From NCBI GenBank assembly GCA_030429545.1, contig JAUIFF010000002.1, positions 248,001 through 312,000 of the forward strand: a stretch of 64,000 nucleotides of DNA, in the 5' to 3' direction. A program made the position numbers and the translations under genes. Shown here one piece after another: positions 1-7,725 of this stretch; the first letter of the stretch is position 1, and every line of letters begins with the position of its first letter. This stretch comes from Polyangia bacterium (GTDB lineage: Bacteria > Myxococcota_A > Polyangia > Nannocystales > Nannocystaceae). Under the pieces are notes generated by a model, which was not told where the DNA came from, did not search any database, and saw only the letters and a program-made list of their open reading frames with translations.

Positions 1-143
1 TCACCGGCCTAGGTGCCGCGATTTCGCAGACGCTAGTCGAAATCGGTGCCGACCTCAGTGAGGTTCGGACCCTGCGGTCCATCAAAGAGGGGCTGCGCGA
101 CAGTCTCAAGTTTCTCAAGCTTCCAGGTAGGTCGTCATCGTGA
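1..143 (+). CDS. RsbR-like stressosome protein, C-terminal STAS end (partial)
   Basis: The frame is open from base 3 to the TGA at 141-143 and gives about 46 residues of a STAS-domain C-terminus, including TGLGAAISQTLVEIGADLS and VRTLRSIKEGL. This is the end of the domain seen in RsbR-type co-antagonists, whose conserved segment reads like 'VAQTLVELGVDL..I.TLR.L..GL'. The start lies outside the window. The stop overlaps the next start (TGATG), and RsbS- and RsbT-like genes follow, so the gene is most likely the stressosome scaffold/sensor RsbR. Its N-terminal sensor domain cannot be seen, so the input signal is unknown. Confidence 0.75.
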   Translation, partial: TGLGAAISQTLVEIGADLSEVRTLRSIKEGLRDSLKFLKLPGRSSS

Positions 144-562
144 TGGGCCGTACCATCCCGATCATCAAGTTGCGCGACAACTTGATCGTCTCGATCCAGA
201 TCGAGCTCACCGACATGTTGGTGGCCGAGCTCAAGGAAAATGTCGCCATGGAAGTGCGGCTGCACGAGGTGTCGGGGTTGGTACTCGAGGTATCGGCGGT
301 CGACTTTCTCGATAGCTACATTGCCAGTTCGATTCAGCAGATCGCCAAGATCGCTAGCTGTATGGGGGTTTCAACCATCCTCGCCGGACTCGACCCGTCG
401 GTTGCGATCACCCTGGTGGAGATGGGTGCCGACATGGGTGTCGACACGGCGCTCAACCTCGAAAGTGCACTTGATCGATTGGAACATGAGCAAAGCGTTG
501 AGCGGGCCCGTGATGCACAAATCACTGAGATGATCCTCAGCGAACTCGAATCCTCTTCCTAG
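143..562 (+). CDS. RsbS-like STAS-domain antagonist
   Basis: This is a single STAS-domain protein of about 139 aa. It opens with IPIIKLRDNLIVSIQIEL and carries the core VDFLDSYIASSIQQIAKIA. The DSY serine sits where RsbS proteins are phosphorylated by the partner kinase. In stressosomes RsbS and RsbR form the core that sequesters the kinase RsbT until stress-induced phosphorylation releases it. A GTG at 140 is possible, but the ATG at 143 overlaps the upstream stop as TGATG, which argues for translational coupling. A C-terminal tail of about 30 residues beyond the domain is charged and Glu-rich. The order RsbR-RsbS-kinase-phosphatase supports the assignment. Confidence 0.85.
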   Translation: MGRTIPIIKLRDNLIVSIQIELTDMLVAELKENVAMEVRLHEVSGLVLEVSAVDFLDSYIASSIQQIAKIASCMGVSTILAGLDPSVAITLVEMGADMGVDTALNLESALDRLEHEQSVERARDAQITEMILSELESSS

Positions 563-571
563 GCCGTATTT

Positions 572-1234
572 GTGATGTCTTCTACCTTCTCCGCGATTTG
601 CAGCGTGCTGAGCCGCCACTACAGTGGCAGCTCTGCGCGGACAATTGCGCGAATGGCCATGCGTCGCAGCCGGCTTGATGAGCGCAAGCTCGAAGGCTTG
701 AGCAACTACAAACCGCTGCTGCGCGAACTGTTGCGGGCGATGGAGTTATTCTCGGCACCCAAGTCGGCCCGGGTCGAGTGTGCACGGGAACTCGAAAACT
801 TGCTGAGTCAACAAAATATACGTGCACAAGCAACTCCGGCGGTCACGCGTGCCGAGATTGAAATCATCGAGGAACGACACATCGTCGACGCCCGCACACG
901 CGCCCGCGTGATGGCCACAAGCTTGGGGTTTTCACGGACCGAGCAGGTCAAGATCGCGACCGCGGTGTCGGAACTCGCCCGCAACATCTACCACTACGCC
1001 GGGCCGGGGAAGATCATCCTCGAGGTCGTGTCGGAGCCACGGGCAGGTTTGCGGATCGAAGCCATCGACAAGGGCCCGGGTATTGCCGACCTCGATCGCA
1101 TCCTCGCCGGTCGGTTCCGCTCGAGAACGGGTTTGGGGCTCGGTTTGCGTGGGTGCAAAAACCTCTTAGATGAATTTGCCGTCGATACCGGGCCCGAGCG
1201 CGGTACGCATATTCGTACATGCAAGTACCGATGA
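572..1234 (+). CDS. RsbT-like serine kinase (HATPase) with N-terminal extension
   Basis: The C-terminal ~130 aa is an anti-sigma/RsbT-type GHKL ATPase. It shows an N box (TAVSELARNIYHYAG), a G1 box (AIDKGPGI) and a glycine-rich G2 region (TGLGLGLRGCKNLLDEF). It is followed by GTHI. RsbT phosphorylates RsbS and RsbR and then activates a downstream partner. The ORF opens at GTG 572 or ATG 575 and carries about 90 extra residues that RsbT (usually ~130 aa) lacks, and I do not recognise a domain in them. Either the true start is internal or this is a real extension. The gene overlaps the start of the phosphatase by 16 bp. Confidence 0.8.
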   Translation: MMSSTFSAICSVLSRHYSGSSARTIARMAMRRSRLDERKLEGLSNYKPLLRELLRAMELFSAPKSARVECARELENLLSQQNIRAQATPAVTRAEIEIIEERHIVDARTRARVMATSLGFSRTEQVKIATAVSELARNIYHYAGPGKIILEVVSEPRAGLRIEAIDKGPGIADLDRILAGRFRSRTGLGLGLRGCKNLLDEFAVDTGPERGTHIRTCKYR

Positions 1235-1827
1235 TGCTCCAATTAGATGTTGCCAGTAAGGTCCGGGCAATGCCGGGCGAGCGTGTGTGCGGTGATTGCA
1301 TCGGGCACTGGCATGAGGGTGGTGTGCACCTGTTTGCGGTGATCGATGGCCTGGGCCATGGGCCAGGAGCGGCGACTTCTTCCGTGGCGGCACACGACTA
1401 CATCGCGGCCCATCGGGGCGATCCACTCGATCAGTTGATGGTCGGTTGCGGGGCCGTTTTGCGGCCTCTGCGTGGTGCCGCGGTCACCCTGCTGCGCATC
1501 GATTGTGCGACAGGGGCGCTGTCTCATATTGCGATCGGCAATGTCGAAGTTCGCTATCGCGGGACGGGAACCGTGCAAGCGTTGACGACACCGGGAATCG
1601 TTGGGTCACGTGTGCGCAAAATAGTGGTCCGGGAATTCCAGCTTCAGGTCGGCGACCTGCTGATCGTGCACACCGATGGAATTTCGAGTCGATTCGATAT
1701 CTCGCGGCTGCATGGCCGCAGCTCCAAGGCGATTTTAGAAACCATGCTTGCCGACCACGCCAAGTCGCATGATGATGCGGGGTGTGTCGTCATCACCTGC
1801 AAGCGTGGTGATTCCCATCGCCCGTGA
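1219..1827 (+). CDS. RsbX-like PP2C/SpoIIE-family phosphatase
   Basis: A protein of about 200 aa with a SpoIIE-like PP2C fold. It shows the metal-binding motif FAVIDGLGHG near residue 40, the segment GNVEVRYRG near residue 110, and LLIVHTDGISSRF near residue 145, where the Asp is the second metal ligand. The C-terminal DDAGCVVI matches the last conserved strand of the family (DD.T.VV). In stressosomes RsbX dephosphorylates RsbS/RsbR and resets the system. The small size without a regulatory domain fits RsbX rather than RsbU. It overlaps both neighbouring kinase genes, so the group is probably one transcript. Confidence 0.82.
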   Translation: MQVPMMLQLDVASKVRAMPGERVCGDCIGHWHEGGVHLFAVIDGLGHGPGAATSSVAAHDYIAAHRGDPLDQLMVGCGAVLRPLRGAAVTLLRIDCATGALSHIAIGNVEVRYRGTGTVQALTTPGIVGSRVRKIVVREFQLQVGDLLIVHTDGISSRFDISRLHGRSSKAILETMLADHAKSHDDAGCVVITCKRGDSHRP

Positions 1828-2224
1828 CCCGGACATCGCCCGCTGCCAAGTCCGCGTGCGGGCGTTCGCCAAGCGTGCCGGGTTTGACGAGCGCGGCAGC
1901 TGGGAGCTGACGATTGCCGTGAGTGAGGCGGCCACCAACATGTTGAAATACGCCGGCGGCGGCGAAGTTGTGTTGACCGTCAACCAGCAGCCGCGACCCC
2001 ATGTTGCATTTGAAGCCCGCGATCGCGGTGGTGGGATCCCTGAATTGGAGCACGCCATGCAAGACCAGATTTCGGAGGGAGCCGACCTGCGGGAGGGCCA
2101 AAGCCTACGCCTGCGTCGGGGGCTTGGCCTGGGTTTGGGGGCGATCTCCCGCATGGTCGACACCTTTGAGATCAGTGACCGTCCCGGGGGCGGAACCCTG
2201 GTGCACGGCAAGAAGTGGTTGTAA
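1748..2224 (+). CDS. Second RsbT/RsbW-type HATPase kinase
   Basis: The sequence from residue ~20 is a GHKL anti-sigma-factor-type kinase. It has the N box LTIAVSEAATNMLKYAGGG, a G1 box-like EARDRGGGI, and a glycine-rich G2 region (RGLGLGLGAISRMVD). It ends with DRPGGGTLVHG. The listed ATG would overlap the phosphatase gene by 80 bp. Tandem GTG codons at 1805/1808 would leave a 20-bp overlap and start directly at VIPIARD, which is more plausible. It resembles the upstream kinase, so the operon encodes two RsbT-like kinases. One may act on the stressosome and the other on a downstream target; which does which cannot be told from sequence. Confidence 0.8.
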   Translation: MPTTPSRMMMRGVSSSPASVVIPIARDPDIARCQVRVRAFAKRAGFDERGSWELTIAVSEAATNMLKYAGGGEVVLTVNQQPRPHVAFEARDRGGGIPELEHAMQDQISEGADLREGQSLRLRRGLGLGLGAISRMVDTFEISDRPGGGTLVHGKKWL

Positions 2225-2317
2225 CGCACTCAATTTAGTTGTGTATACATGTTTGCTATGTGGCTCAGCAGCCCATTTTGCACATACATGAACTAGGAAA
2301 ATTGGGCGAGATCTCGT

Positions 2318-3640
2318 ATGCTGGCGAGCATGGGCATGGGTGCCATTGTCGTTGTCCTATCGCTTTGTGTGTTTGTCACCGAACTTCATCCCGTTGCCCT
2401 GGTGGCCGCTGTGGTGTGGGGGGTGGTGCACAGGCGCGAGCGGTGGCTCGCCGCCGGGTGCTGTTGGGCCCTGGTACTCGGGTTGTGGCAGCCGGCGATC
2501 GCGGTGTTGAGCATGTGGATGCTGGCCCTTACCCGCCTGCCGCTCGCCGGTGACGGCCACCGCTACCGGGCCTGGATCGATCGGGTTGAGCACCGCGAAG
2601 CCCTGGCGATTTGGACGGGCTCGGGGGCGCTCATCACCCACGGGCTGCCACCACTTTTGGCCTGGGAAACCGGGCAGTGGCTGCCAGCAGGCGAGGTCTG
2701 GCTGATCGCGGTGTGCACCGCAACCCTCGGCATCCTTGCCTATGCATTTTCCTGGCGGCGAAGCGGCCTGTTCCAGCTCGTGGTGGCGACCACGTGGAGC
2801 CTGGGCGTACTGGTGGCGGCGGCCCGTGCAGGTGAACTGACACCCGCGATCGTGTGGGCCCTGTCGGGGTTTGCCCTGGGAGTGATATCCCTGCGCTTGC
2901 AGCTGTTGAGCTTTGGCGGAGCCGTCGCGGCAGCCCTGCTGGGAGGGTTGTTGTTTGCCACCTGCGGCCTGGCCGGTGCGGCGCCATTACTTGGGTTTTT
3001 TCTGCTGTCGAGCGCCTTGTCCAAGGTTGCCAAACGTCTGCGACCTGAGGTGGTTGGCAAGGCCGCCAAGGGAGATCGGCGCGACGGGGTGCAGGTGTTT
3101 GCCAACGCTGGCGCATCACTTGTATGTGCATGGTACCTGTGGTTTTTTGGCGAGCCGGGGTTTTACCTCGGGGTTTTGGGAGGGCTGGTCGCAGCCACAG
3201 CCGACACCTGGGCGAGCGAGATCGGAAGCTTCTCGTCCATGCGACCGCGCCATGTCGTTAGCTGGCAGGCAATCGAACCAGGGCGCTCGGGTGGTGTGAC
3301 GGTGTTGGGAACCCTAGGAGGCGTGCTCGGGGCCCTGGTCACAAGTTGCCTGGGCTACACGTTCTTACCCAGCTCGGCCCAGCGCCCGTGGGTGTTGTTG
3401 GCACTTGTCATAATTGGTGTGTGTGCATGTTTTTGGGATAGCTTGCTCGGGGCGACAGTCCAGGCCCGGTTTCGCGTGGCCAAGACCGGGGCATGGAGCG
3501 AGGCTCCGACGACCGAGGGGATGGCAAACATCCATGAAGGCGGTCTTTGGTGGGTCACCAACGACACTGTCAACCTCGCCTGCACAACCTTTGGTGCGGC
3601 AGGCGGGTTGGTGCTCGCGTGGATCCTCGCGGGGATGTAG
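2318..3640 (+). CDS. DUF92-family polytopic membrane protein
   Basis: A very hydrophobic 440-aa protein with many predicted membrane segments. The C-terminal half carries the DUF92 signatures: RDGVQVFANAG, a glycine-rich membrane helix, ATADTWASEIG, and GRSGGVTVLGTLGG. DUF92 includes plant VTE6, a phytyl-phosphate kinase, and human TMEM19, so an isoprenoid-phosphate kinase or nucleotidyl-transfer role is possible but unproven in bacteria. The N-terminal ~190 residues are extra membrane segments with no recognised signature. The ATG at 2318 follows a 93-bp gap after the stressosome genes, which contains a copy of the dispersed palindrome at 2279. Convergent with the radical SAM gene downstream. 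Confidence 0.75.
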   Translation: MLASMGMGAIVVVLSLCVFVTELHPVALVAAVVWGVVHRRERWLAAGCCWALVLGLWQPAIAVLSMWMLALTRLPLAGDGHRYRAWIDRVEHREALAIWTGSGALITHGLPPLLAWETGQWLPAGEVWLIAVCTATLGILAYAFSWRRSGLFQLVVATTWSLGVLVAAARAGELTPAIVWALSGFALGVISLRLQLLSFGGAVAAALLGGLLFATCGLAGAAPLLGFFLLSSALSKVAKRLRPEVVGKAAKGDRRDGVQVFANAGASLVCAWYLWFFGEPGFYLGVLGGLVAATADTWASEIGSFSSMRPRHVVSWQAIEPGRSGGVTVLGTLGGVLGALVTSCLGYTFLPSSAQRPWVLLALVIIGVCACFWDSLLGATVQARFRVAKTGAWSEAPTTEGMANIHEGGLWWVTNDTVNLACTTFGAAGGLVLAWILAGM

Positions 3641-3685
3641 GCCGAGAGGTCACAAACGGCAAGCAGCGGTCTGTCGAGTCAGTGC

Positions 3686-5020
3686 CTACTCGATCGAGGG
3701 AAGTCCGGGCACGCTCGAGCCTGGTCCACTCGGTTCGACCGCCCGACTCACGCGCGGCTCGGTGACACTGACGGGGCCCTTGGCCGCGCGTTGTTCCGGG
3801 TCTTTGTATTCACAAATAATCCGAAACAGACCGTTGTCAAAACCGCCGCCCGGGGGCGCCGAGACCATTTCGACACGTTCGCGCAGGCCGTTTTTGTCCA
3901 TCTCGAGTGCGCGGTGGTGGCAAAATGGATTGTTGCCGGGGCGACCGAGCAGGGCCTCGCTTGCGGCTGTGCACCCGGCCATACAGGTCGAGGCGTAGTA
4001 GCACTCGCGGCAGTAGCCCCACAGGTCATCCACGGTTCGTTGGCGGATGTAGTTGAGCTGATAGGACTCCTCCCACACCTTGCGCAACCCGTGTTCGCGC
4101 CAGCTGCCGCCGATGTTGTTGGGGCCGCCTAGGCTCGGACAATTTTTGAGCCCGCCGTCACTTTCGATACCCATCGAGCTGATGCCCGCGGTACAGCCTC
4201 GCCAAAAGCGTCCCTGGTGTTTGCGCATCCGGGCTTCGAGGGGCCCGAAGTAGCCGAGGCTGTTGCCGGGCCAAAACCGGACCCCGAGTTGGTCGCAGCG
4301 GTCGAGCACCTTTTCCATGGTCTCGAACACGTCGACCATCATGTACGGCTGCAACACGATGTCGTGGTGGTCGGCCGCGTTGCCGTGGGCCACGGTGATC
4401 TGCAATTGCCACGAGTGAATACCGGCCTTGGCGAGGTGCTCGAGCAGGGGAAGCAGCTCGTGGCGGGTCCTCGCGTTGATTTGGGTGTTGCAGGCGATCC
4501 CCGCACCGGCGGCCTTAAAGTTATGCAGGGCATCGATCGCGCGTTGCCAGCTGCCGGGCATACCCCGCAGGTAGTCGTGGGTTTCGGCGAGCCCATCGAT
4601 CGACAGGGTGACCGAAGAAATCCCCGCTTCGACCATGGCGGCGACGCGACGGGGATTGAGGTTGTAACCCCCGGTCGTCATTGTGCAGTGCATACCGGCC
4701 TCGCGAATGGCGCGAATGATCAGGATAAAGTCGTTTCGCAGGTAGGCTTCGCCACCGATGAGGACCACTTCGCCAACACCCATGTCCGCCATCTCGCGGA
4801 TGAGTTGGAGGCATTCTTCGGTCGTCAGTTCGTCGCGGCGCTTGGGCCCGGCTCGCGGTCCGCAGTGGATGCACTTTTGGTCGCAGGCGAGGGTGAGTTC
4901 CCAAACCACGAGGCGCGGCACGAGATCGCGTCGAGCTTCTTTGGCGGGATAGAAGCGGCCGCGGGCTGCCGGGAGTTGATCGACGATCGGCAGTCGTCGC
5001 CGGGCTTCCTCGAGTTTCAT
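3686..5020 (-). CDS. Radical SAM/SPASM enzyme
   Basis: A protein of about 444 aa. The N-terminal radical SAM motif is CDQKCIHC (CxxxCxxC, near residue 48), followed by EVVLIGGEAYLR, the S-adenosylmethionine-contacting region, and SVTLSIDG. The C-terminal half has Cys clusters typical of SPASM/twitch domains: RGCTAG, KNCPSL, and CRECYYASTCMAGC. These would bind auxiliary Fe-S clusters. Enzymes of this layout modify peptides or other enzymes. The ATG at 5020 was chosen because the upstream extension is poor and GAGG lies just ahead. A Pro/Ser-rich tail of ~30 residues ends the protein. It is divergent from the HTTM membrane protein. No obvious precursor peptide is seen. Confidence 0.85.
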   Translation of the reverse strand: MKLEEARRRLPIVDQLPAARGRFYPAKEARRDLVPRLVVWELTLACDQKCIHCGPRAGPKRRDELTTEECLQLIREMADMGVGEVVLIGGEAYLRNDFILIIRAIREAGMHCTMTTGGYNLNPRRVAAMVEAGISSVTLSIDGLAETHDYLRGMPGSWQRAIDALHNFKAAGAGIACNTQINARTRHELLPLLEHLAKAGIHSWQLQITVAHGNAADHHDIVLQPYMMVDVFETMEKVLDRCDQLGVRFWPGNSLGYFGPLEARMRKHQGRFWRGCTAGISSMGIESDGGLKNCPSLGGPNNIGGSWREHGLRKVWEESYQLNYIRQRTVDDLWGYCRECYYASTCMAGCTAASEALLGRPGNNPFCHHRALEMDKNGLRERVEMVSAPPGGGFDNGLFRIICEYKDPEQRAAKGPVSVTEPRVSRAVEPSGPGSSVPGLPSIE

Positions 5021-5111
5021 AGGCGCATCATACCTCAATTGTGGTGACACCAATATCGCACCTGTCCACCGGGGTAGGCGGACGTAAAACTGAGTGCCTA
5101 TACACTAAACT

Positions 5112-7640
5112 TTGAGGTTTGAACATCCCTCCCTGTGCTCAATCGGCAGATACAGGCGTAGGTTGGCAGAATGTTTGGTGCAAATCGGGACGGGAGTTTG
5201 CTATGCTGCTGGCGCCTCGATGCTCGTCGCAGCGCCCACACCTTCGCACCCCGAGGCACTAGCGATTGCGCCGTTGCTGGGTTGGCTGATGCTTGCGGCG
5301 GCAGTGTGGGTGTTTCTCGGTGTGTTCAATTACCGCAGACAGCTCGCGCGGTTGTTGTTCCGGCCCGACGACCCGCGGCCGGTCGCCGCCCTGCGGATTG
5401 TGTTCGCCACGTTGTTGTTGCTGAGCGTCAATGGCATGACCGAGCTTGGCCTGTACCTGTGGACAGACGAGGGCATTTTTACCACGGATGTTGCCCGCCA
5501 CCTGTTTGGCCGCGAGCAATACGCCGGGTTTGGTGACGGCATCGGCACGGGTGAGCCCTACGGGTTTTTCGACCTGTCGGCGGTCTGGCAATTCTTGCAA
5601 GGACCCAAGTTTAGCCTGCTATTTTTTTGGGACTCCCCGGCCGCTTATTGGTGCCACCTCATCGGATTTAATGTCGCGTGTGTCGGCTTTTTACTCGGGT
5701 ATCGCACCCGGCTATTTGGCCTGTGCACACTGGTGTTGTTTCATTCGTTGTATTTGCGAAACTATTTGTTTTGGGAAGGCGAGGACATCTACCGCACGTT
5801 CTTGCTGTACCTTTGCTTTGCCCGCTGCGGCTACGCCTACAGCCTCGACAATTGGTTACGGTGTCGACGCGCACGGGCAGCGGGGCAGGCGATCGAGGTG
5901 CTACGGCCGATCCCAGCGTGGCCCCGAGTGCTGATGATCGCCCAGCTCGGGGTGGCCTATACCGCCAATGGATGTGCCAAAACCGGGCCGGTATGGAGCA
6001 GTGGCAATGCGATTTACTACCTGCTTTCGGTCGATCACTACTCCCGGTTTGAGCTCCATCCATGGCTGGCCGAACTCGCCCCGGTGTTGCGCGTGTTGTC
6101 GTGGATGGTGCGCTATTGGGAGACGCTGTTTTTTCTCGCCGTGATTGGCTGGGTACTAAACAAGGGGCTACGCGGGCATTTAGGAGACATTTCCGAGACA
6201 ACCGCTCGCCGGGGCCGATGGCTGTGGGGGATTGTTTCGGTCCACGCCCTGGCGATTGCTTGGATTGCGTACCCCGTGCATATGCACCCAGATGCCGGAC
6301 CTGCCGAGGTGCGAGCTGCCCAGTTGCAACTCGCCTGTGTGTGGGTTGGTGTCACGGCAGTTGTGTTGTGGCTTGCGAGGAGGCTGCGGCAGGGGGGCAG
6401 TGTCGCCGGTGGACGCATCACTGCGGTCAAGCTCCAGCGGTGGTTGCTCAGCCGCCGAATCTGGCTCGGATTTGGTTGCGTGTTTCACATCGGCCTGTTT
6501 TGCCTGTGTAACCTCGGGTGGTTTGGCCTGGCGCACCTCGCCGTCTACCTCGTGTTTTTTGAGGGGGAGGAAATCGAGCGAGCAGCAGTCTCGCTTTTGC
6601 GGCTGGTTGGGCGCGGGGCCAAGGTTCGGGCGTGGAAGCAACGTCCAGTACCGGTGGTGAGCGAGGTGCGGACAGTTTGGCTCGTCGGTGGCGTGGGGAC
6701 AGTAGCCCTCGTCGGAGCGATGGTATGCTTGTATCTACAAAATCCGCAGCTGGCTGCCTCCCGGGGACTCACACAGGTGGGCTGGCCGGCAACCCCCATG
6801 CTGCTGCTGGCGGCGATTGTGTGGGTTGCAGGCCGGGCTCCAAGCCCCGCAACTGGTGGCTTGTACAGCCGGCGCGGCCGGGTGCTGATCGGTGTGTTTT
6901 TGCTGTACCACACCACCGGCGTGCTGGTGTTTAATCTCCCGGCCAAACAGTGCCTGTCGACCTGGCGCGGCGAGGCGAGGGCTCCCTTTCGGTTTTGGAT
7001 TCGGACCTCGCAAACCGATCAGTACTGGCGGATGATGGCCCCCAATGCACCTGTCTTAAAGTTTGATTTGCGGGTGCGAGTTCGCGATCGAGATGGGGTC
7101 ACCCACGACCTTCATACCGATGTCTACAACGACCAACGTTGGCCACCCAATCGATTTGCCTATACACGTTCTCTCAAGATTAACCGGCGTTTGGCCGGCG
7201 AGGCGCTCGGCCCAGAAGATTGGTACCAACCCTGGCATGCGCGCTACGTGTGCCGACAATGGGCCCTTTCGCATGGCGGTGAGCGGGCCGAAAAGGTGAC
7301 CATGTCCCGCCTGGTCGCACGCATTCCAAGCCCGGCCTGGGTACGTAAAAACGGGGGCTATGACCCGCTCTCCCACATGCGGAGGCAGGGTAAGGAGGTT
7401 TCGCTGGTGACGGCCGATTGTCGCCGTGACCCACGTACCCAGGTACCCAACTTCTTGCGTCGTCGCCACGGGCTGCCCGAGGTTGAACCCGCGGAGGTTG
7501 GGTTGTGGCCAAAGCACAAGGCGAAGTCGTGGAAACAGGCGCGTGCGCGCGGGGAGACGCCTGGCGATATCCCGTGGGCGCTGATGCTGGCCGGGATCGT
7601 CGCGATTTGGATCTGGCGATTGCCGCGAACGACTCGGTGA
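5112..7640 (+). CDS. HTTM-domain polytopic membrane protein (gamma-carboxylase-like fold)
   Basis: An ~840-aa membrane protein. The stretch from about residue 90 to 380 reads like the HTTM domain, the membrane part shared with vitamin K-dependent gamma-glutamyl carboxylase. It contains ALRIVFATLLLL, a region of WDSPAAYWCHLIGF type, FHSLYLRNYLFWEGED, and GVAYTANGCAKTGPVW. Several more membrane helices follow, then a soluble ~230-aa C-terminal part (VLKFDLRVRVRDRDGV, DVYNDQRWPPNRF), then a last helix. The start is uncertain: TTG 5112, GTG 5178 and ATG 5220 are all in frame. The function of bacterial HTTM proteins is mostly unknown. The divergent radical SAM gene makes a shared peptide or protein modification task conceivable. 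Confidence 0.7.
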   Translation: MRFEHPSLCSIGRYRRRLAECLVQIGTGVCYAAGASMLVAAPTPSHPEALAIAPLLGWLMLAAAVWVFLGVFNYRRQLARLLFRPDDPRPVAALRIVFATLLLLSVNGMTELGLYLWTDEGIFTTDVARHLFGREQYAGFGDGIGTGEPYGFFDLSAVWQFLQGPKFSLLFFWDSPAAYWCHLIGFNVACVGFLLGYRTRLFGLCTLVLFHSLYLRNYLFWEGEDIYRTFLLYLCFARCGYAYSLDNWLRCRRARAAGQAIEVLRPIPAWPRVLMIAQLGVAYTANGCAKTGPVWSSGNAIYYLLSVDHYSRFELHPWLAELAPVLRVLSWMVRYWETLFFLAVIGWVLNKGLRGHLGDISETTARRGRWLWGIVSVHALAIAWIAYPVHMHPDAGPAEVRAAQLQLACVWVGVTAVVLWLARRLRQGGSVAGGRITAVKLQRWLLSRRIWLGFGCVFHIGLFCLCNLGWFGLAHLAVYLVFFEGEEIERAAVSLLRLVGRGAKVRAWKQRPVPVVSEVRTVWLVGGVGTVALVGAMVCLYLQNPQLAASRGLTQVGWPATPMLLLAAIVWVAGRAPSPATGGLYSRRGRVLIGVFLLYHTTGVLVFNLPAKQCLSTWRGEARAPFRFWIRTSQTDQYWRMMAPNAPVLKFDLRVRVRDRDGVTHDLHTDVYNDQRWPPNRFAYTRSLKINRRLAGEALGPEDWYQPWHARYVCRQWALSHGGERAEKVTMSRLVARIPSPAWVRKNGGYDPLSHMRRQGKEVSLVTADCRRDPRTQVPNFLRRRHGLPEVEPAEVGLWPKHKAKSWKQARARGETPGDIPWALMLAGIVAIWIWRLPRTTR

Positions 7641-7679
7641 GTTACGAGCCGGCGGCCCGGTTCGCGGCTTCAACTTGAT

Positions 7680-7695
7680 ATGTCTCAAAAGACAT
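7680..7695. promoter_or_regulatory. Inverted repeat ATGTCT-N4-AGACAT (operator candidate)
   Basis: Six-base arms ATGTCT and AGACAT are perfectly complementary around CAAA, about 30 bp upstream of the lipoprotein start. The core TGTCT-N4-AGACA also occurs upstream of the MarR gene (32460-32473). A dimeric repressor site is the simplest reading. Confidence 0.45.
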
Positions 7696-7725
7696 GTCTA
7701 TAGTGAGCCGAGCGAGAGTAATGCG

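Noticed and set aside
4217..5047. A 276-codon plus-strand frame
   Set aside because: It is antisense to the radical SAM gene, which has clear cysteine motifs on the minus strand.
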